In this document: piece by piece, positions 45,918-57,679 of the stretch
Layout: each line of letters begins with the position of its first letter
Position numbering within the stretch: the stretch's first letter is position 1
Assembly (NCBI GenBank): GCA_027475525.1
Contig: JAMWFC010000091.1
Span: 310,001-374,000 of the forward strand
Length of the DNA: 64,000 nucleotides
Direction of reading: 5' to 3'
Origin: Macrolepiota albuminosa
Taxonomy: Eukaryota > Basidiomycota > Agaricomycetes > Agaricales > Agaricaceae
The notes under the pieces: model-generated
The model's input: only the letters and a program-made list of their open reading frames with translations
What the model was told of the DNA's origin: nothing
Databases searched by the model: none
Translations under genes and position numbers: made by a program

Positions 45918-46412
45918 ATCCAGCTTCGTCGTTGTGGTCAAAGAGCGATGAAGGCTGAGGGCTGAGTCAATGTGTGACTGGGACGTGTAGCAGATGGCCG
46001 CTGGGTGGGCGGGCACTCTGCGCACGTGTTTGCCTATTGCTCGTGACCACAGTCGACGGGACTTAGCAATGCTCGTAAGCAGGTGGTGTGCAAAGAGAGA
46101 AATCAAATGTAATGATTGTCTACATAAAACAAGCGTGACTGGGGGCGATCGGGGTGGATGGTAGGCATATAATGTCAGAAAAATTCTTTTCGGGTTTTCA
46201 TACAGTCAAAGAAAGTAACTTTATTCTGTACCCAAAATATCCATGTAGATATCTAGCCTAAATACATGCATGCAATTTGGGCATTGAGTTCCAATTCCGA
46301 AGAACTGTCACACCAATAGGGGGTATGCGGCATCGACAAGAGAGAACCCAAATGCCAAACCGAAAACTAGAAGCCACATATCGTAGATGAGGAACGAAGA
46401 AAAGATAACCCC

Positions 46413-47732
46413 CTAATGAGCGGAATTGAGAAGAATGCCTGCATTCTGCATGATCGGTTGCAAGAATTCAAGGTATAGAGGGGCCAATAGTTCAAGTGAC
46501 CGCCAGTAGCGTAAGAATGCGTCAGAGGACCATCGTCCTAAAACCTTGACAACATCTGGTGGAATGCCAGCCAACAGTAGATGAGTCGTTCCGCCGATGC
46601 GTAGACAGTGACCAGAGATAATCGGAAATTTCCATTCACGGAAAACAGAGTTCAAACGTGTCAAGAATTTTTGTTCCGTCAAATGGACTCGCTTGCCATC
46701 GCTTGATGTATAGGTTGTAAGTAAATCATCATCAACGAGATAATTGAACTGTCTGTGCATCTCCAGAGCGACTATAGGGTCAAGGAGAGACTGCTTAGAA
46801 AGCATGACATCCTCGCCTTTCTTGCCTCCCATTTTTGTATTTGGCAAATGTAACACCCGAGAGCCTCTAAAGGAACTAGGATCACGCAAATCGGACCATT
46901 TGGGGAACAAACTGGTGTCCGATCCGTTCTCGTGAGTAGGGAAAAATTCGCCCAAACGTATCTGGGCCCAGAAGCATGAGACTGCGCAAAAATACACGCA
47001 AACATCCATAGACAATGACCAGTCAATAGTATTCTCCAAAGCCAAAAGCATGTCAAGTGTAGCGGGGGGGCGAGGAGGCTTGATCGAAGATGGTGGTCTC
47101 TGGTTTTCGACGCCTTTAATAACATACTTGAGCTGAGTACCCCCAAGATATGGGACTCCATTTTGAATGTGCCAAGCCCTTATTGCTCCACATTTGGCTG
47201 CTACAGTGTCTCCTGCAGTCCTCCCTGCAAAAGAAGCCGCGAAATCGCAAAGAACCAATTCAGGTATGGGCAGAAATGTAGGAATTGGCATAGGTCAAGA
47301 AATGCAATAATTAAGGAATTCTCGAACGGATGAAGAATAACGTTTCGAAGTAGATGGTTTCCAAGCCTTGTGAATTGTACTCTTAACCAATTTGGACGGA
47401 GCAGACTGTCGGTGTGTCTGAAGCCCATGAGAAGAAGCATACTGAAAGCCTTGAACATGTCTACTGTGCGGTAACCCAATTAAACTCCTGTGCTGTCCAT
47501 GCTGCAAATCTGTCTGCACCGAATTCGCAGAAGTCATCGAAGATGTCGTGGAATTACCAGAGGTCAGAACTGGATGTCCAATAGGTGGATGACCTATAGA
47601 GCATTGGGTATGAGAAAAAGGAGCTGAGATGTGTGTGTCGAATAATTTCTGAACAAAGTGAACAGCCAGGCCGTGAACGTAATTATCCATTATGAGTGTA
47701 ATGTCTTTGATCAACGCATGATTAATATACAT
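46413..47732 (-). pseudogene. Ngaro-3 tyrosine recombinase (one TGA)
   Basis: One reading frame interrupted only by TGA at 47297-47295. The N-terminal domain holds STSKRYSSSVREFLNYC. The catalytic domain has Arg in AQIRLGEF, SGHCLRIGGTTHLLLAG, GRWSSDAF and Tyr in LRYWRSL, so the full R-H-R-Y set is present. The TGA sits between CIS and PMPIP, where CGA (Arg) is plausible. It ends at TGA near 46413. This is the best-preserved recombinase of the Ngaro-1 lineage in the window. Confidence 0.85.
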
Positions 47733-47809
47733 ACAAACATATAGGGGCTGATCTTCTCCTATAACGTATTATAATTTTACCCTATTATGAAATGAGACAC
47801 AGAGAATGC

Positions 47810-48604
47810 TTATTCGGATGGAAGGGAAGAAAAGGGAATGCTACACGCTACTAAACCTGTAAGGTATGAGGGAATTGCAGGGGGAAAAGGATACAACAAA
47901 CGACGGGATGGAAAAATACCCCGAGAAGGAGCATCTGCCAAATTTTGCTCCGTAGAAATCCATTTGACTGAAACCCAGATGGAATGGGATTGGAAGTTAG
48001 AAACAATGTGTCGCAGCACAAAATTGGAAGCTGAATTATGAGAACGACCTGCTGCAAGCACACCTACGCAACCAGAGTTATCCGATCTGAGCACAATGTG
48101 ACAGTTTTTGTAACCTGCTGATATAAAACAGCGAACTGCAAGATCGATAGCCACCATCTCCGCCCAACCAATGTCTCGCTCCGAAGTTCTCTATCCCAGT
48201 AATAGCTCCCAGGCTAGCCATTTCCCGTTCAAGACAAATCCGATACTCCACGAGGTTGAAGCATCGACATGGACAATAATGTCGAGAGGATCTGGAGGAC
48301 GTACAATGTGTAGTGAGCAGTTGGATGCAGACAGACGCCCTGTCCACCAATTGATATTGTCCATAACCGCCGGAGTAATTCTGTGTTTTGTCCATGGGCG
48401 TGCATCCACCGAAAAAGAAGAACGAAACCAATACAAAGCAGGAAGATGGGAACGACCCTCCGGAATAACCAATGTAACGTGATTCAGGGTTCCTATAAGT
48501 GATTCGACATCTTGTACGGAAACAAGAATCGCTTGAGGTGGGTTGTCTCCAGAAGAAGAGCGGGACGGTGTCACAGGCAGCGGAGCGGGACAGGATGAAT
48601 GCAA
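47810..48604 (-). pseudogene. Ngaro-3 RT thumb-RNase H fragment (one TAG)
   Basis: The frame begins near ESLIGTLNHVTLVIPEGRSH, matching Ngaro-1 ESLIGTLNHVCLVLPTGRSH. RNase H follows: VHVDASTSWSIGF (Asp), DIGWAEMVAID (Glu), VLRSDNSGCVG (Asp) and NLADAPSRG (Asp). TAG at 48193-48191 is the only interruption. At this position Ngaro-1 has Trp in PGWKSDGRDIGW, so TGG-to-TAG is directly supported by the paralogue. RT palm motifs are absent. Confidence 0.8.
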
Positions 48605-49032
48605 ATGGGCGAAAATATTGTGGTTTGGGTAGGGTGGACCACCACTTGCGGGATGGACGAAGAAGGATGCAAAGTTCGAGGAACTGCCAGGGATGTCCCA
48701 GGAGTAGGAACAGCTCGATTCTGAGGGTCACGAGGCTCAAGTGGAGGTGCAGAAGGAAGGTTCACCTGCTCGGGCACACATATATGCGGAGGAGAAACCT
48801 CAGAGTGGGCATCTAGTCTCTCGGGTAGGCCCATCGCCATGTTCTCATCAGTATCCTCCGCAGAAGGAAGAGTATGACTTGCAATAGCCTTAGCCGATTT
48901 CCGCAAAGGGCGAGTGCTATCAGAAATCTCCTCGCTAGGAGTATTAGCCAGAAGACACGATCTTGTACGCGGGCGACTGCCTCCCACCGTCGAAGACAAC
49001 GCCGAAGAAGAGTTTGAGGAGACCGGAGAAAC
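48571..49032 (-). pseudogene. Ngaro-3 gag N-terminal fragment
   Basis: The ATG at 49032 (MVSPVSSNSSSALSSTVGGS) opens a Ser/Pro-rich frame resembling the start of Ngaro-1 gag (SRPRTRS versus SSRTRGGRS). It runs into sequence upstream of the RT thumb, marking the deletion junction near 48620. Confidence 0.45.
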
Positions 49033-49053
49033 CATCAAGAAACACGGAGTCAA

Positions 49054-49631
49054 GCTGATTCAAAACTCTACCTGTACGGTAGAGATGACGGTATCAATAC
49101 AAGATGTTTGAAGGGGTGTGACTGTGACACTCAACCCAAAACGCGTCTCGCATTCCTTCCGTTCCTCCCCCCTGCGAACTTACAGGGAACGTCCGATTTG
49201 CCGTGATCAGATGCAATCATATCAGATGTGTCATCTATTGCAATTAATCTAATCAAGCCTGATTGATCAGCTCGATCAGCTTTAAAGAGGACTCTGATTT
49301 GATCATGCCATCAGGGAAATTTCCGCCAAACTGTATGACAAATAGATCAGACTGCCGGCCCGGTGGATACCCAAACATATAAATTCAATAAGATATTCTA
49401 CAGTCCATAGAACACCCTAGAAATGAAGCATGAGCTATCTGTATTCTCCTTTAAGAGTTCTATGAAGTAATTTTGTTGAAATAAGTCATATTGAAAAGGT
49501 AAGACAAAAATACAAAATGTAAGACAGCTCGATTATAGTAGTATACACATGACCATCTCTAAGTTCACTCGGTTCCCACTACAGGTGCTACTTTCACTCC
49601 ATCTCCAGCTTCCTCCACATCTACTCCCATC
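49054..49631. other. Non-coding, no gene seen
   Basis: Contains several TGATCAG/GATCAG-type motifs between 49200 and 49350. No supportable frame. Confidence 0.4.
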
Positions 49632-50225
49632 ATGCTGTCTGTTCTTCCTGCTTCCCCAATGCCGCACTCAAGAACTCTGATAGGTCCCATGATTGGCAGG
49701 GTCATTGGTGGACTTGTAACTATGCTCTTCGCCTTTTTGTGGTGGTGTCAGCATCATGCTTTACATGTAAAGTCTAACATCGGATTCCTTGATACTGGAT
49801 ATAGTCTATTGTATCTGCAAACAGGGCAAACCCAAATAACTTCACACATGCAATGCCTGCAAGCTGAGCCTTTCACATTATCTTATGCCTTTGCTGGTGG
49901 AGGTCAGTCCTCACCTAATGTACGCAGCCAGAACGACCTGTCATATGTACCAAGCTCCGCATTACCAGAAAGCAACAGGAACAACAGCTCCTCCGACGTC
50001 AACCGAAGCATCCACCATACCCATATGCATAACACCAGTGTTAACACTTTGGATGTAAATGGGTATGCAGCAGGAACCATTGATCAAATACATGCAGAAC
50101 ACAAGAATAGACCAACTGAACCAATTATCGCTCTCCCATCGTATGTCAGTGGTATACGACTAAATCCATCACAAAATCGTAATATAATAGTTGAAGATCT
50201 TTCTCCTATGTACCCCACAACCTGA
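49632..50225 (+). CDS. Possible single-pass membrane protein, unrecognised
   Basis: A 197-codon frame from the ATG at 49632. One hydrophobic helix, IGPMIGRVIGGLVTMLFAFL (about 49680-49740), is followed by WW and a His/Asn/Ser-rich tail. A Thr/Ser/Pro-rich stretch just upstream (ATFTPSPASSTSTP), preceded by a CTACAG acceptor-like site, could be part of an earlier exon. Ser/Thr-rich ectodomain plus one transmembrane segment plus a polar tail is a common agaricomycete layout of unknown function. It sits between transposons and lacks an obvious promoter or partner exons, so it may be a relic. Confidence 0.35.
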   Translation: MLSVLPASPMPHSRTLIGPMIGRVIGGLVTMLFAFLWWCQHHALHVKSNIGFLDTGYSLLYLQTGQTQITSHMQCLQAEPFTLSYAFAGGGQSSPNVRSQNDLSYVPSSALPESNRNNSSSDVNRSIHHTHMHNTSVNTLDVNGYAAGTIDQIHAEHKNRPTEPIIALPSYVSGIRLNPSQNRNIIVEDLSPMYPTT

Positions 50226-50675
50226 AAACATCGACTTATATCGTACTGATCTCACGATCCTCAACTTCACATTGTAGAATACGACACTGGACCAGGTATG
50301 CAGGAAGAAGTGAATAAACATGTATCGAAATAAGATATAATATATCAGATAAGCTTACCCTCTGGTTCAAACACAGTAAAGATAATTGGCTGGGAGGCGT
50401 TATCTGCAAGGATCTTGCAATGTACTTGGGATGCTGGAGAAAAATATCGTTTATTTCTGAGCTTGTATCAATCAAATGATGACGTAGTTGCTATCGGCAC
50501 TGAAGGTCAATTTACCTGCTGTGGAAGTTGGAAGGTTTGGAAGTAAGATGGTGGAGGTCGAGGTTCAGTCAACCAGTGTGGAGGAATCTAATTAGTTCTG
50601 TTTTAGGAAAGGAAGCAAGGACCTGTAAGGGCGACCTCTAGAGGCTGTGGCTCAGTCACACAGCTGGCAGAGGGA
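50226..50675. other. Non-coding, no gene seen
   Basis: No supportable frame. The end contains GGCAGAGGGAGATCCAAAG, which is repeated 60 bp later inside the LTR-like sequence. Confidence 0.4.
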
Positions 50676-51122
50676 GATCCAAAGTGTATTAGAATATATA
50701 CTGACAATATCAAGGTAGCTACTCACCTGGCAGAGGGAGATCCAAAGAGAACAAGTCTAGGAATTCCCTATGCCAGGTTGGACGCTTCTGGGGCCTCTGA
50801 AGCATGGGAAACAACTGTACAGTACAACAAAACCTTAAAAACTTGAAAATTGCCTACACAAATACTTGTACAAATAAGGGGCAAACTCTGGCAAACTCTG
50901 GCTTATATAAGCGGTCTGGAAGCGGTGCTGAGTGGGCCCATACTTGTCTGAATGGTGGCTAAAGAACCAGAGCATCTCAAGGGCTGAGAGTGGTACTAAC
51001 AGATAGTGTTGAAAGAATAGAAACAGTAAAATGAAATAGTGTCAGAAGAAGTAAGAGAATGAATGGAAGGAGAGTGAAGAGATAAGGAGTGAGAAAAGGA
51101 AGAAATGAGGAGTCCCCTGACA
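50676..51122 (+). repeat. Solo LTR-like repeat, copy 1
   Basis: Shares nearly its entire length with 61341-61897 in the same orientation, from GATCCAAAGTGTATTAGA to GAGGAGTCCCCTGACA. It has a TATA-like GGCTTATATAAGC (about 50911) and a CA-3' terminus, as expected for an LTR. The start here lacks the TGT of copy 2. Gypsy-A pol begins in frame immediately after it. Confidence 0.7.
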
Positions 51123-54036
51123 TGGAGTACCTCCTGCTACAGAAGAACTGGCCAACCACTTTGCTGGAAGAGCATGTGGTGGGATGTGTGATCTCTATGT
51201 TGGATATGATGAAAGGACTTTGGACCCTAAGTCTAGAGACTATACCACCTTTCAGACACCTTATGGAGCTCTGAGATTGGTGACATTGCCAATGGGATGG
51301 ACTAATTCAGTTCCCATCTTCCATGATGATGTTACTTATATCTTGCAAGATGAGATACCTCATGTCACTTGGCCTTATATTGATGATGTTCCAATAAGAG
51401 GACCTGAGACTAGGTATGAGTTGGAAGGAGGAGGATATGAGACTATTGCAGAGAATAAAGGGATTAGGCGCTTTGTATGGGAACACCTGAACAATGTCAA
51501 TAGAGTTGTTCAGCGCATCAAGTATGCTGGAGGAACCTTCTCAGGGACTAAGTCTGTGCTATGTGCAGATGAAATCACTGTAGTAGGACACCTGTGTTCT
51601 TATGAGGGGCGCAAGCCAGAGACAAAGAGATATGCAGTGGTCATGAGTTGGGGAGACTGCCGCAATGTCTCTGAGGTTAGGAAGTTCTTGGGAACTTGTG
51701 GTACCTTCAGGATGTTCATCCAGGACTATGCCAAGATCTCAGAGCCTATCAATAGGCTCACTAAGGATGATGTGGCTTTTGTCTGGGAGGAAGAACAGAA
51801 GGAGGCCATGAAGGAGATGAAGAGGAGGTTGGCAAGTTGTGCAGCACTGAAACCTATAGACTATGAGTCTGAAGGAGCTGTCATCTTGGCAGTAGACACT
51901 TCTTGGATGGCTGTTGGATTTGGGATCTTCCAAGAAGACAGTACAGATCCCAAGAAGAGGACTTGTGCTAGACTGGGGTCCATTACCTTGAATGAGAGGG
52001 AGGCTAGGTTTTCACAGCCTAAGAGGGAGTTGTATGGTCTTATGAGGGCATTACAAGTTAGCAGCTATTGGTTACTAGGGTGCAGAAAGCTTATCATTGA
52101 GAGTGATGCTAAATACCTCAAGGGCATGCTGAGCAACCCAGGAATAGGACCTAATGCTACTATAATGCGCTGGGTAGAAGCTGTACTTATGTATCACTTT
52201 ACCTTGAGGCATGTGCTAGGAAAGACTTTCAGTATGGATGGTCTATCTTGCAGAGAGAAGCAACCAGGAGATGAAGAGTATCCTCCTGTGGACTCATCTT
52301 TGCTGGATGATCCAAAGCCAATGTCCTTTGAGTATCCAGATGAGATAAACAAAGTACCTGGCTGGGAGGAACATGTGCCTCTCAAGTTAGAAGACTTCAT
52401 GGATGAGATTGATACAAGAGGAGGCTACTTGTTAGCAGTCACTCCAGAGGATGTACAGGAGGAAGTGGAATTGGGTAGAGACAGGGAGCAAGGGATAGCC
52501 TTGGGCTTACAAGAACAGAGCACTAAAGTAGGGACTACACTGAATCCAGTAGCAGTCTTAACTTTATCTACACTCTTGTTGCCAGAAAGGCCCTCTGCCT
52601 CTACTGTAGAAGAGTACCAGGAAGAGAGGAGAACTGAGAAGGGGAAATCCTTAGATAACCTCTTACCCCTAGTACAGGACTGGCTTAGGCATCCTGGAAA
52701 GGTACCCAGAGAGGTGAAAGAAGGACAATTTCTAAAGTTTGCAAGGCAGTTCTTCTTTGATCTCAAGGGAAGGTTTTACAAGAGAGGAGAAGAGGGGAAG
52801 CACAAGCTAGTCATAGAGAAGGACAGGAGGATGTATATGCTAAAGTCTGCTCATGATGCACTTGGTCACAGAGGGACTTTTGCAACTAAGGCTTTACTGG
52901 AGGAGAGGTTTTGGTGGCCAGAAATGGAAGCTGATGTAAAGTGGTATATAGACACTTGTCATGCTTGCCAAGTAAGGCAGAAAGTTGCAGTATGCAGGCA
53001 GCCTGTGGTAGCCTACACTCCCAGTATATTTGAAACCATACACTTGGATACCATGCATATGACACCAAGTTCAAATGGGTGTAAATATATTGTACATGGG
53101 AGGTGCGCTTTAACCTCATGGATGGAGGGTAGACCTTTGAAGAAGGATAACCACAAGTTGATTGGGCAGTGGTTGTTTGAAGAAGTGATATGCAGATGGG
53201 GCTGTATAAGCACTATTGTAACAGATAATGCTGGGCAGTTCACAAAAGTGGTACATTGGCTATCTAAGAAGTATGGGATACAGGGCATAACTATTGCTCC
53301 CTATAATTCTAGAGCTAATGGGAGGATAGAGAGACCACATTGGGATGTGAGGCAGGCCTTGTATAAAGCCTGTGATGACAAGACCAAGTGGTACTGGTTC
53401 TTCTGGCATGTAATGTGGGCAGACAGGATTACAGTTAGAAAGAGATTTGGGTGCTCCCCATTCTTCTTAGTAACTGGAGTGCATCCTATACTACCTTTGG
53501 ACTTAGTGGAAGCCACTTGGTTAGTAGACTGGCCAGATGGGCCAGTATCTACAGAAGACTTAATTGGCTTAAGAGCTCAAGCACTGGCAAAGCATTACCA
53601 GCATGTGGAGGATATGAGGACTAGAGTCAGCAAGGAGAAGCTGAGATGGGCAGAGAACTTCACTAGAGAAAATGAAGCCTCTATTAAGGAGTACAAGTTC
53701 AAACCAAGAGACTTAGTACTGGTCAGAAATATAGTGGCTCTAAGTGGGAAAATGTCTGCTCGCTATTGGGGACCTATGGTAGTGTTGACTAGGACTAAGG
53801 GAGGCAACTATATAGTGGCAGAGTTGGATGGTACTGTGTGGCAAGAAAGAGTAGCTGCCTTTAGGGTTATACCTTACAAGGCTAGGCAGCAAATCACTCT
53901 GCCTACTAGTATTGAAGAATGGATTGATATTACACCCTCTAAACTACAAGAGTTAAGAGAGGAGAAGAATGAGGGACAAGTAGAGGAAGACCTCTACCTC
54001 TGGGGTATACATCTAGGAGAGGAACAGGAAGAGTAA
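51123..54036 (+). pseudogene. Gypsy-A: Ty3/Gypsy RT-RNase H-integrase, 5'-truncated but otherwise open
   Basis: In-frame coding resumes right after the LTR-like end (VPPATEELANHFAG). RT: GGMCDLYVGYDER (first Asp), LPMGWTNSVPIFHDD and WPYIDDVPI (Asp pair). RNase H: AVDTSWMAVGFGIF, SQPKRELYGLMRAL, ESDAKYLKG. Integrase: HHCC zinc finger (HDALGHR...CHACQ), LDTMHM, TDNAGQF and NGRIERPH (D, D and E). The C-terminal DNA-binding part runs to TAA at 54034. The frame from the ATG at 51184 is 950 codons with no stop. Gag, protease and the RT N-terminus are missing. CpG is almost absent (about seven in 2.9 kb by eye) and Arg is nearly always AGA or AGG. Confidence 0.88.
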
Positions 54037-55389
54037 CTCAGTCTGCCTAGAGCTCCGGGGTAGTTGGTAAAAAGGAGGAACAATTAGTGGCATTATATGC
54101 TAGCTACTACAATGGCTACAACTGGGCTACCAATGTCTTAATGAGGGTCTGAGGCGAGAGAAAGATCAGGGATACAAGAAGAGGCACGACAGCATGTTAT
54201 CATGTTGCTGAGGTGCACAAATATTCTCAAAACTCGTGGCGACATGTGCAGAATTGAGCGTTCTCAGAAATATGGCCACGTGTTAGTCACGTTGATGTCA
54301 GCAGATGCCCCTGATGATATAATCAAATCGTCGGTGCACCTGCTTATATAAAGTAGTCACGTGCTAGTCGAGCGTTCTCAAGTCACATGGTCACATGCTA
54401 GTCACATTGATGTCAGCTGGCTTAGTAATCAAATCGTCGGTGCACCTGCTTATATAACGTGGTCACGTTTGATTGAGCATGTGTTTGCGTCAACAATCAA
54501 ACACGTCTCAACATGAATATTATTGTCGATGTGTTGGGCATGTGTAGACTAATTTTGTGGTTGGCTGGACTTCGAACACTGAGAAGAGCATCAAAGAGTG
54601 TATTGTGGAACCTAGGTACAGGAATTGTGTGTCTATGAGTAATGTGCAGACGTGCGTCGGGGGCAGTGACTGTGCATCTGGGCACGTCCAAGCATTTAGA
54701 AGAGTTCTAAGACAGGTTGCAGAGTGGTCAGACTGCGAATAAGGCAGTAGAAACGAAAGAGACTTATGGAAACGTGCTGGGGCAGAGGCAATCGTGCATC
54801 CAAACAGGCTGTTTCCATCACCCGCGTGCGTAAAAGTAAGGCGTTGTAAGAGAGAGAAAGGGGATAAAAATGGGTGCAGGAACAGGAAGGAGTCTGAGAC
54901 AGCCGTGATGTCTCAGGCATGTCCGAGTACTGGAACTCGGTAAAAGTTGCTGTGGTTCCACGGGATTGAAGAACAAAAGGGATTAGAGAATGACAAGGAC
55001 AGGACACGTGTCTAGCATTGGAGGGATATATGACCAGGTAGATGGTGGCAAGGGGGAATGAGCATGCAGAGATAGAGGTGCAGACAAACGATCAGTGTGG
55101 GGGGGAGAAAGCAAAGAGTTTACCCTGCACGTTCGGCTAAGAATAGAAGCAAGTAGTCGGAACAATGGTCCGATGGGGTGGGAAGCGAAAAGAAGTAGGC
55201 TTCTCTAGGTGATTGGATCTCAGGAAGCGCAGAGGAAGCTCGGATCAGCGGATCAGCAAGGCTGATCATGATCAATCAAGAAGTTTGACATCATGGCTGC
55301 ATCACGCAAGCTAAAGATGTCGGAAATAAGTTTATTACATGCAGAAGACCAGTTTATTGAGCTACGAAGCAGTGGACAATACATTGTAA
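54037..55389. other. Non-coding downstream of Gypsy-A
   Basis: No gene seen. Immediately after pol there is a purine-rich GTAAAAAGGAGGAAC (about 54067) that could be a polypurine tract, but no matching 3' LTR was recognised. CpG is frequent here, unlike in Gypsy-A. Confidence 0.4.
54256..54477 (+). repeat. Tandem repeat of about 110 bp with TATA boxes
   Basis: Unit 1 is 54256-54369 and unit 2 is 54370-54477. Both start GAGCGTTCTCA and share AATCAAATCGTCGGTGCACC followed by TGCTTATATAA. Units have diverged and differ by about 8 bp in length, so this is a true old repeat, unlike the 77-bp ones. It could be a duplicated promoter module of an LTR. Confidence 0.75.
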
Positions 55390-56656
55390 CTATAGAGTAG
55401 CCTCAATAGCACTGTCTATTGCGTCATTCTTGGGATCCGGCCCAGGGATTTCAACATCTGGGCTTTTGACGGCTGTCTGGGAGAATAGAGTCAAAAGTGC
55501 AAAATTTGGAGCAAAAATTAAGTTTTGAAGATGAACTGACTTAGAAGGAGAACCAACTTGAAGCTCTCCGATACGGATCTCTGCATCGGAGAGAGCTTGC
55601 TTGTCAAGGGCAGTCTGGACAGCCTCACAACACGCAATAAGTTGCTTGCATTGCTGCTGAGCCATGTCTAAGGCAAAAAGTTGTTGGCAAGCAGTCTGCT
55701 TGAGTTCCTGGAGGTAGTCTCGGAGGGTAGCGCATGAAACTTTGCCATCTTTAGCAAGAATTTGATCAGTTTCATCAAGCAAAGTCTGTGCGCAAGACCC
55801 ATCAGGTTGATAAGAAGCTGCATGAAAAGTTAAAGGTGGAATTATGTAATAGAAGGAAAAATGCACCAACAGAGGATTGAACTCAAGGCCTCTTGGCGTC
55901 AGGTGCCGCCTCAGGTGTGGGCTGGAGGGAAAGCAAAAAATGTGTGAAGCGCATGAATAACTTGTCAATTTGAGTTTCTGAAGACAGAAAAAGTGCTCAC
56001 GTCATTAGTCTTGCGCTTGACAGGACAAGGGAATGACACACTCATCATTTCTACGTCACTATCACGCTCTTGACAACAGTCATGGGCACGACGAGCCTCA
56101 TCACGGTGGCAGGTCTGGAAAGGAAGAGAAAAATTAGAAAAGAATTGGATGGGGGAAAAATGCAAAAAGTAACCTCAGCGTGCTCTTTAGCAGCAGCTTG
56201 TTTGGCAGCTTCTTTGGCACGTTTGTCATTGATTAATTTCAAGATGCTGTCAGCAAAAATACACCAGTTTTTGATGTTGGAAGAGGTCTGGAAGAGGCAA
56301 CGCTCGATGCGGTCCTGGACTTTATAGAGAACATCATAAAGGCCACACTGCTCAGCAATGGCAGGGAAGTCCGAGTGATCGATGAAGACCTGGGAACAAT
56401 GTGCAAAAAGTTAAATTTGGAACAAGAGCCAAAAATAGACATGACACACAAGTTTGGCAGCTCCGAGATGCCAGGACACTAGAGTAGAGGAATCTTTTGC
56501 AAGGGCTTCCTCACAAAGGCGGGTGACAGCAGTGCCAAAAGCAGCAATGTGCTTGACAGACTTAATCTGCTGATCCTTATCATGGATAATGGCATTCTCA
56601 AGGAGAGAGTAGGGGTCGGTACCAAGGGGTCTTTTAGGGCCAGTAGGAGGAGCCAT
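55390..56656 (-). CDS. Unrecognised spliced gene
   Basis: The ATG at 56656-56654 begins MAPPTGPKRPLGTDPYSLLE. Clean GT-AG introns connect successive exons. Exon 1 ends VSWHLGAAKLV. Then VFIDHSDFPAIAEQCGLYDV runs through NDKRAKEAAKQAAAKEHAE, TCHRDEARRAHDCCQERDSD through PVKRKTNDV, a short exon PTPEAAPDAKRP, and ASYQPDGSCAQTLLDETDQI through QQCKQLIACCEAVQTALDKQ. A TGA after AKRP may be the real end (about 55889) unless splicing differs. The product is charged, Ala/Lys-rich and partly coiled-coil, with scattered Cys. I do not recognise a family. An intact splice pattern inside transposon-rich DNA argues for a real gene. Confidence 0.5.
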
Positions 56657-57659
56657 GAGAGATGGTGAACTAGGGATGTAGGGGTTAATAGGAGGGGTTT
56701 AAATAGTCTTGGAAGCGACAGAGAGGACAGCAAAACATGCAAAAGAAACCTACAAACCTTACAGGAGGTCCAGACAAAAATATTGATATGATGGCAAAGA
56801 AATGGGACTTGCCCTAATCTGGAACTGTGAATGACTGAGGACAGTCTTTATTTGGTGGGGGGGAGATGATACAATGCTGTACCAGCAGTCAGGGACACAC
56901 CATGCACCAGAAGTCAAAATAAACATTTAATTATGGGCTGAAAACTGTAAGCCTCCTGGTAGCAGTCTCAACAAATTATATCTCCAAAAACACCCCAATA
57001 AATACACAGAAAAGTACAGAACAACAGGCAGGGACCGGCTCAAACTATCAGCTCAACAATAGTCCAACCACTGTAATGGGGAGGGGAAGCATGGGAGCTG
57101 GCAGAAGTGACGAAATGGGATCAAATTGTGGTGATCTAGATCAAAGATCAGATCTGACAATGACACAACCAAAAGGGGAAAGAAGAGAAGCATGGAATGC
57201 AGGGAAGCGCTAAAAGGGGAAAAGAAGGATCTATGAATGGGATCATGCTAAATGGAGCAGAAGCAAATGGGGAAGTGGCAATCAGAAACATCTGGAGGAA
57301 TGGTGGAACAAGAAGTTGAATGGTGGAACTGGTGTCACCGAAACAGGCCTCCCAAAAGAGAAATTGGACTATCAGATATGTTCCGGAGGTTGGGAAATTG
57401 ACAACAAAGAGTCATGTGTAGATAGTGGTCTGTGCACCAGAAAAACGGTATAAATAGCCCAAGTTTAGTAGAGAATAGACAGGCAATTGATAGGCAAAGG
57501 CTCGGTGATTCCCAGGGAGTGAATTGCTTAGGCTGGAGTTTGTTGAGAACCCTCTGCATTCCGGAAGATTAGGATTTGCATTCAAAACATTAATACATCA
57601 ACTTTGTCATCAAGTCAGTGTGAATTGAGAGTCATACTCTACACCAGCAAGCCCCAGAA
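56657..57659. other. Non-coding, possible LTR upstream of a Gypsy gag
   Basis: No gene. A TATA-like GGTATAAATAGCCC at 57447 and a CA-rich end near 57640, just before a gag-like frame, suggest the 3' half of an LTR plus leader, but no second LTR copy was found. Confidence 0.4.
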
Positions 57660-57679
57660 CTAATAGTAATACTCACACC

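Larger units (their letters stand above)
46413..49032 (-). mobile_element. Ngaro-3: internally deleted Ngaro element
   Basis: Read on the minus strand, a gag-like N-terminus (about 49032-48620) is followed directly by the RT thumb and RNase H, then the recombinase. Most of gag and the RT fingers and palm are missing, so an internal deletion of roughly 2-2.5 kb is inferred by comparison with Ngaro-1. The protein lineage is close to Ngaro-1. I could not recognise its A and B repeats in the flanks (46140-46412, 49033-49630). Confidence 0.8.

Noticed and set aside
49340..49360. TGATCAG-type motifs as a possible operator or satellite array
   Set aside because: Irregular spacing and few copies. 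Consistent with AT-rich debris.
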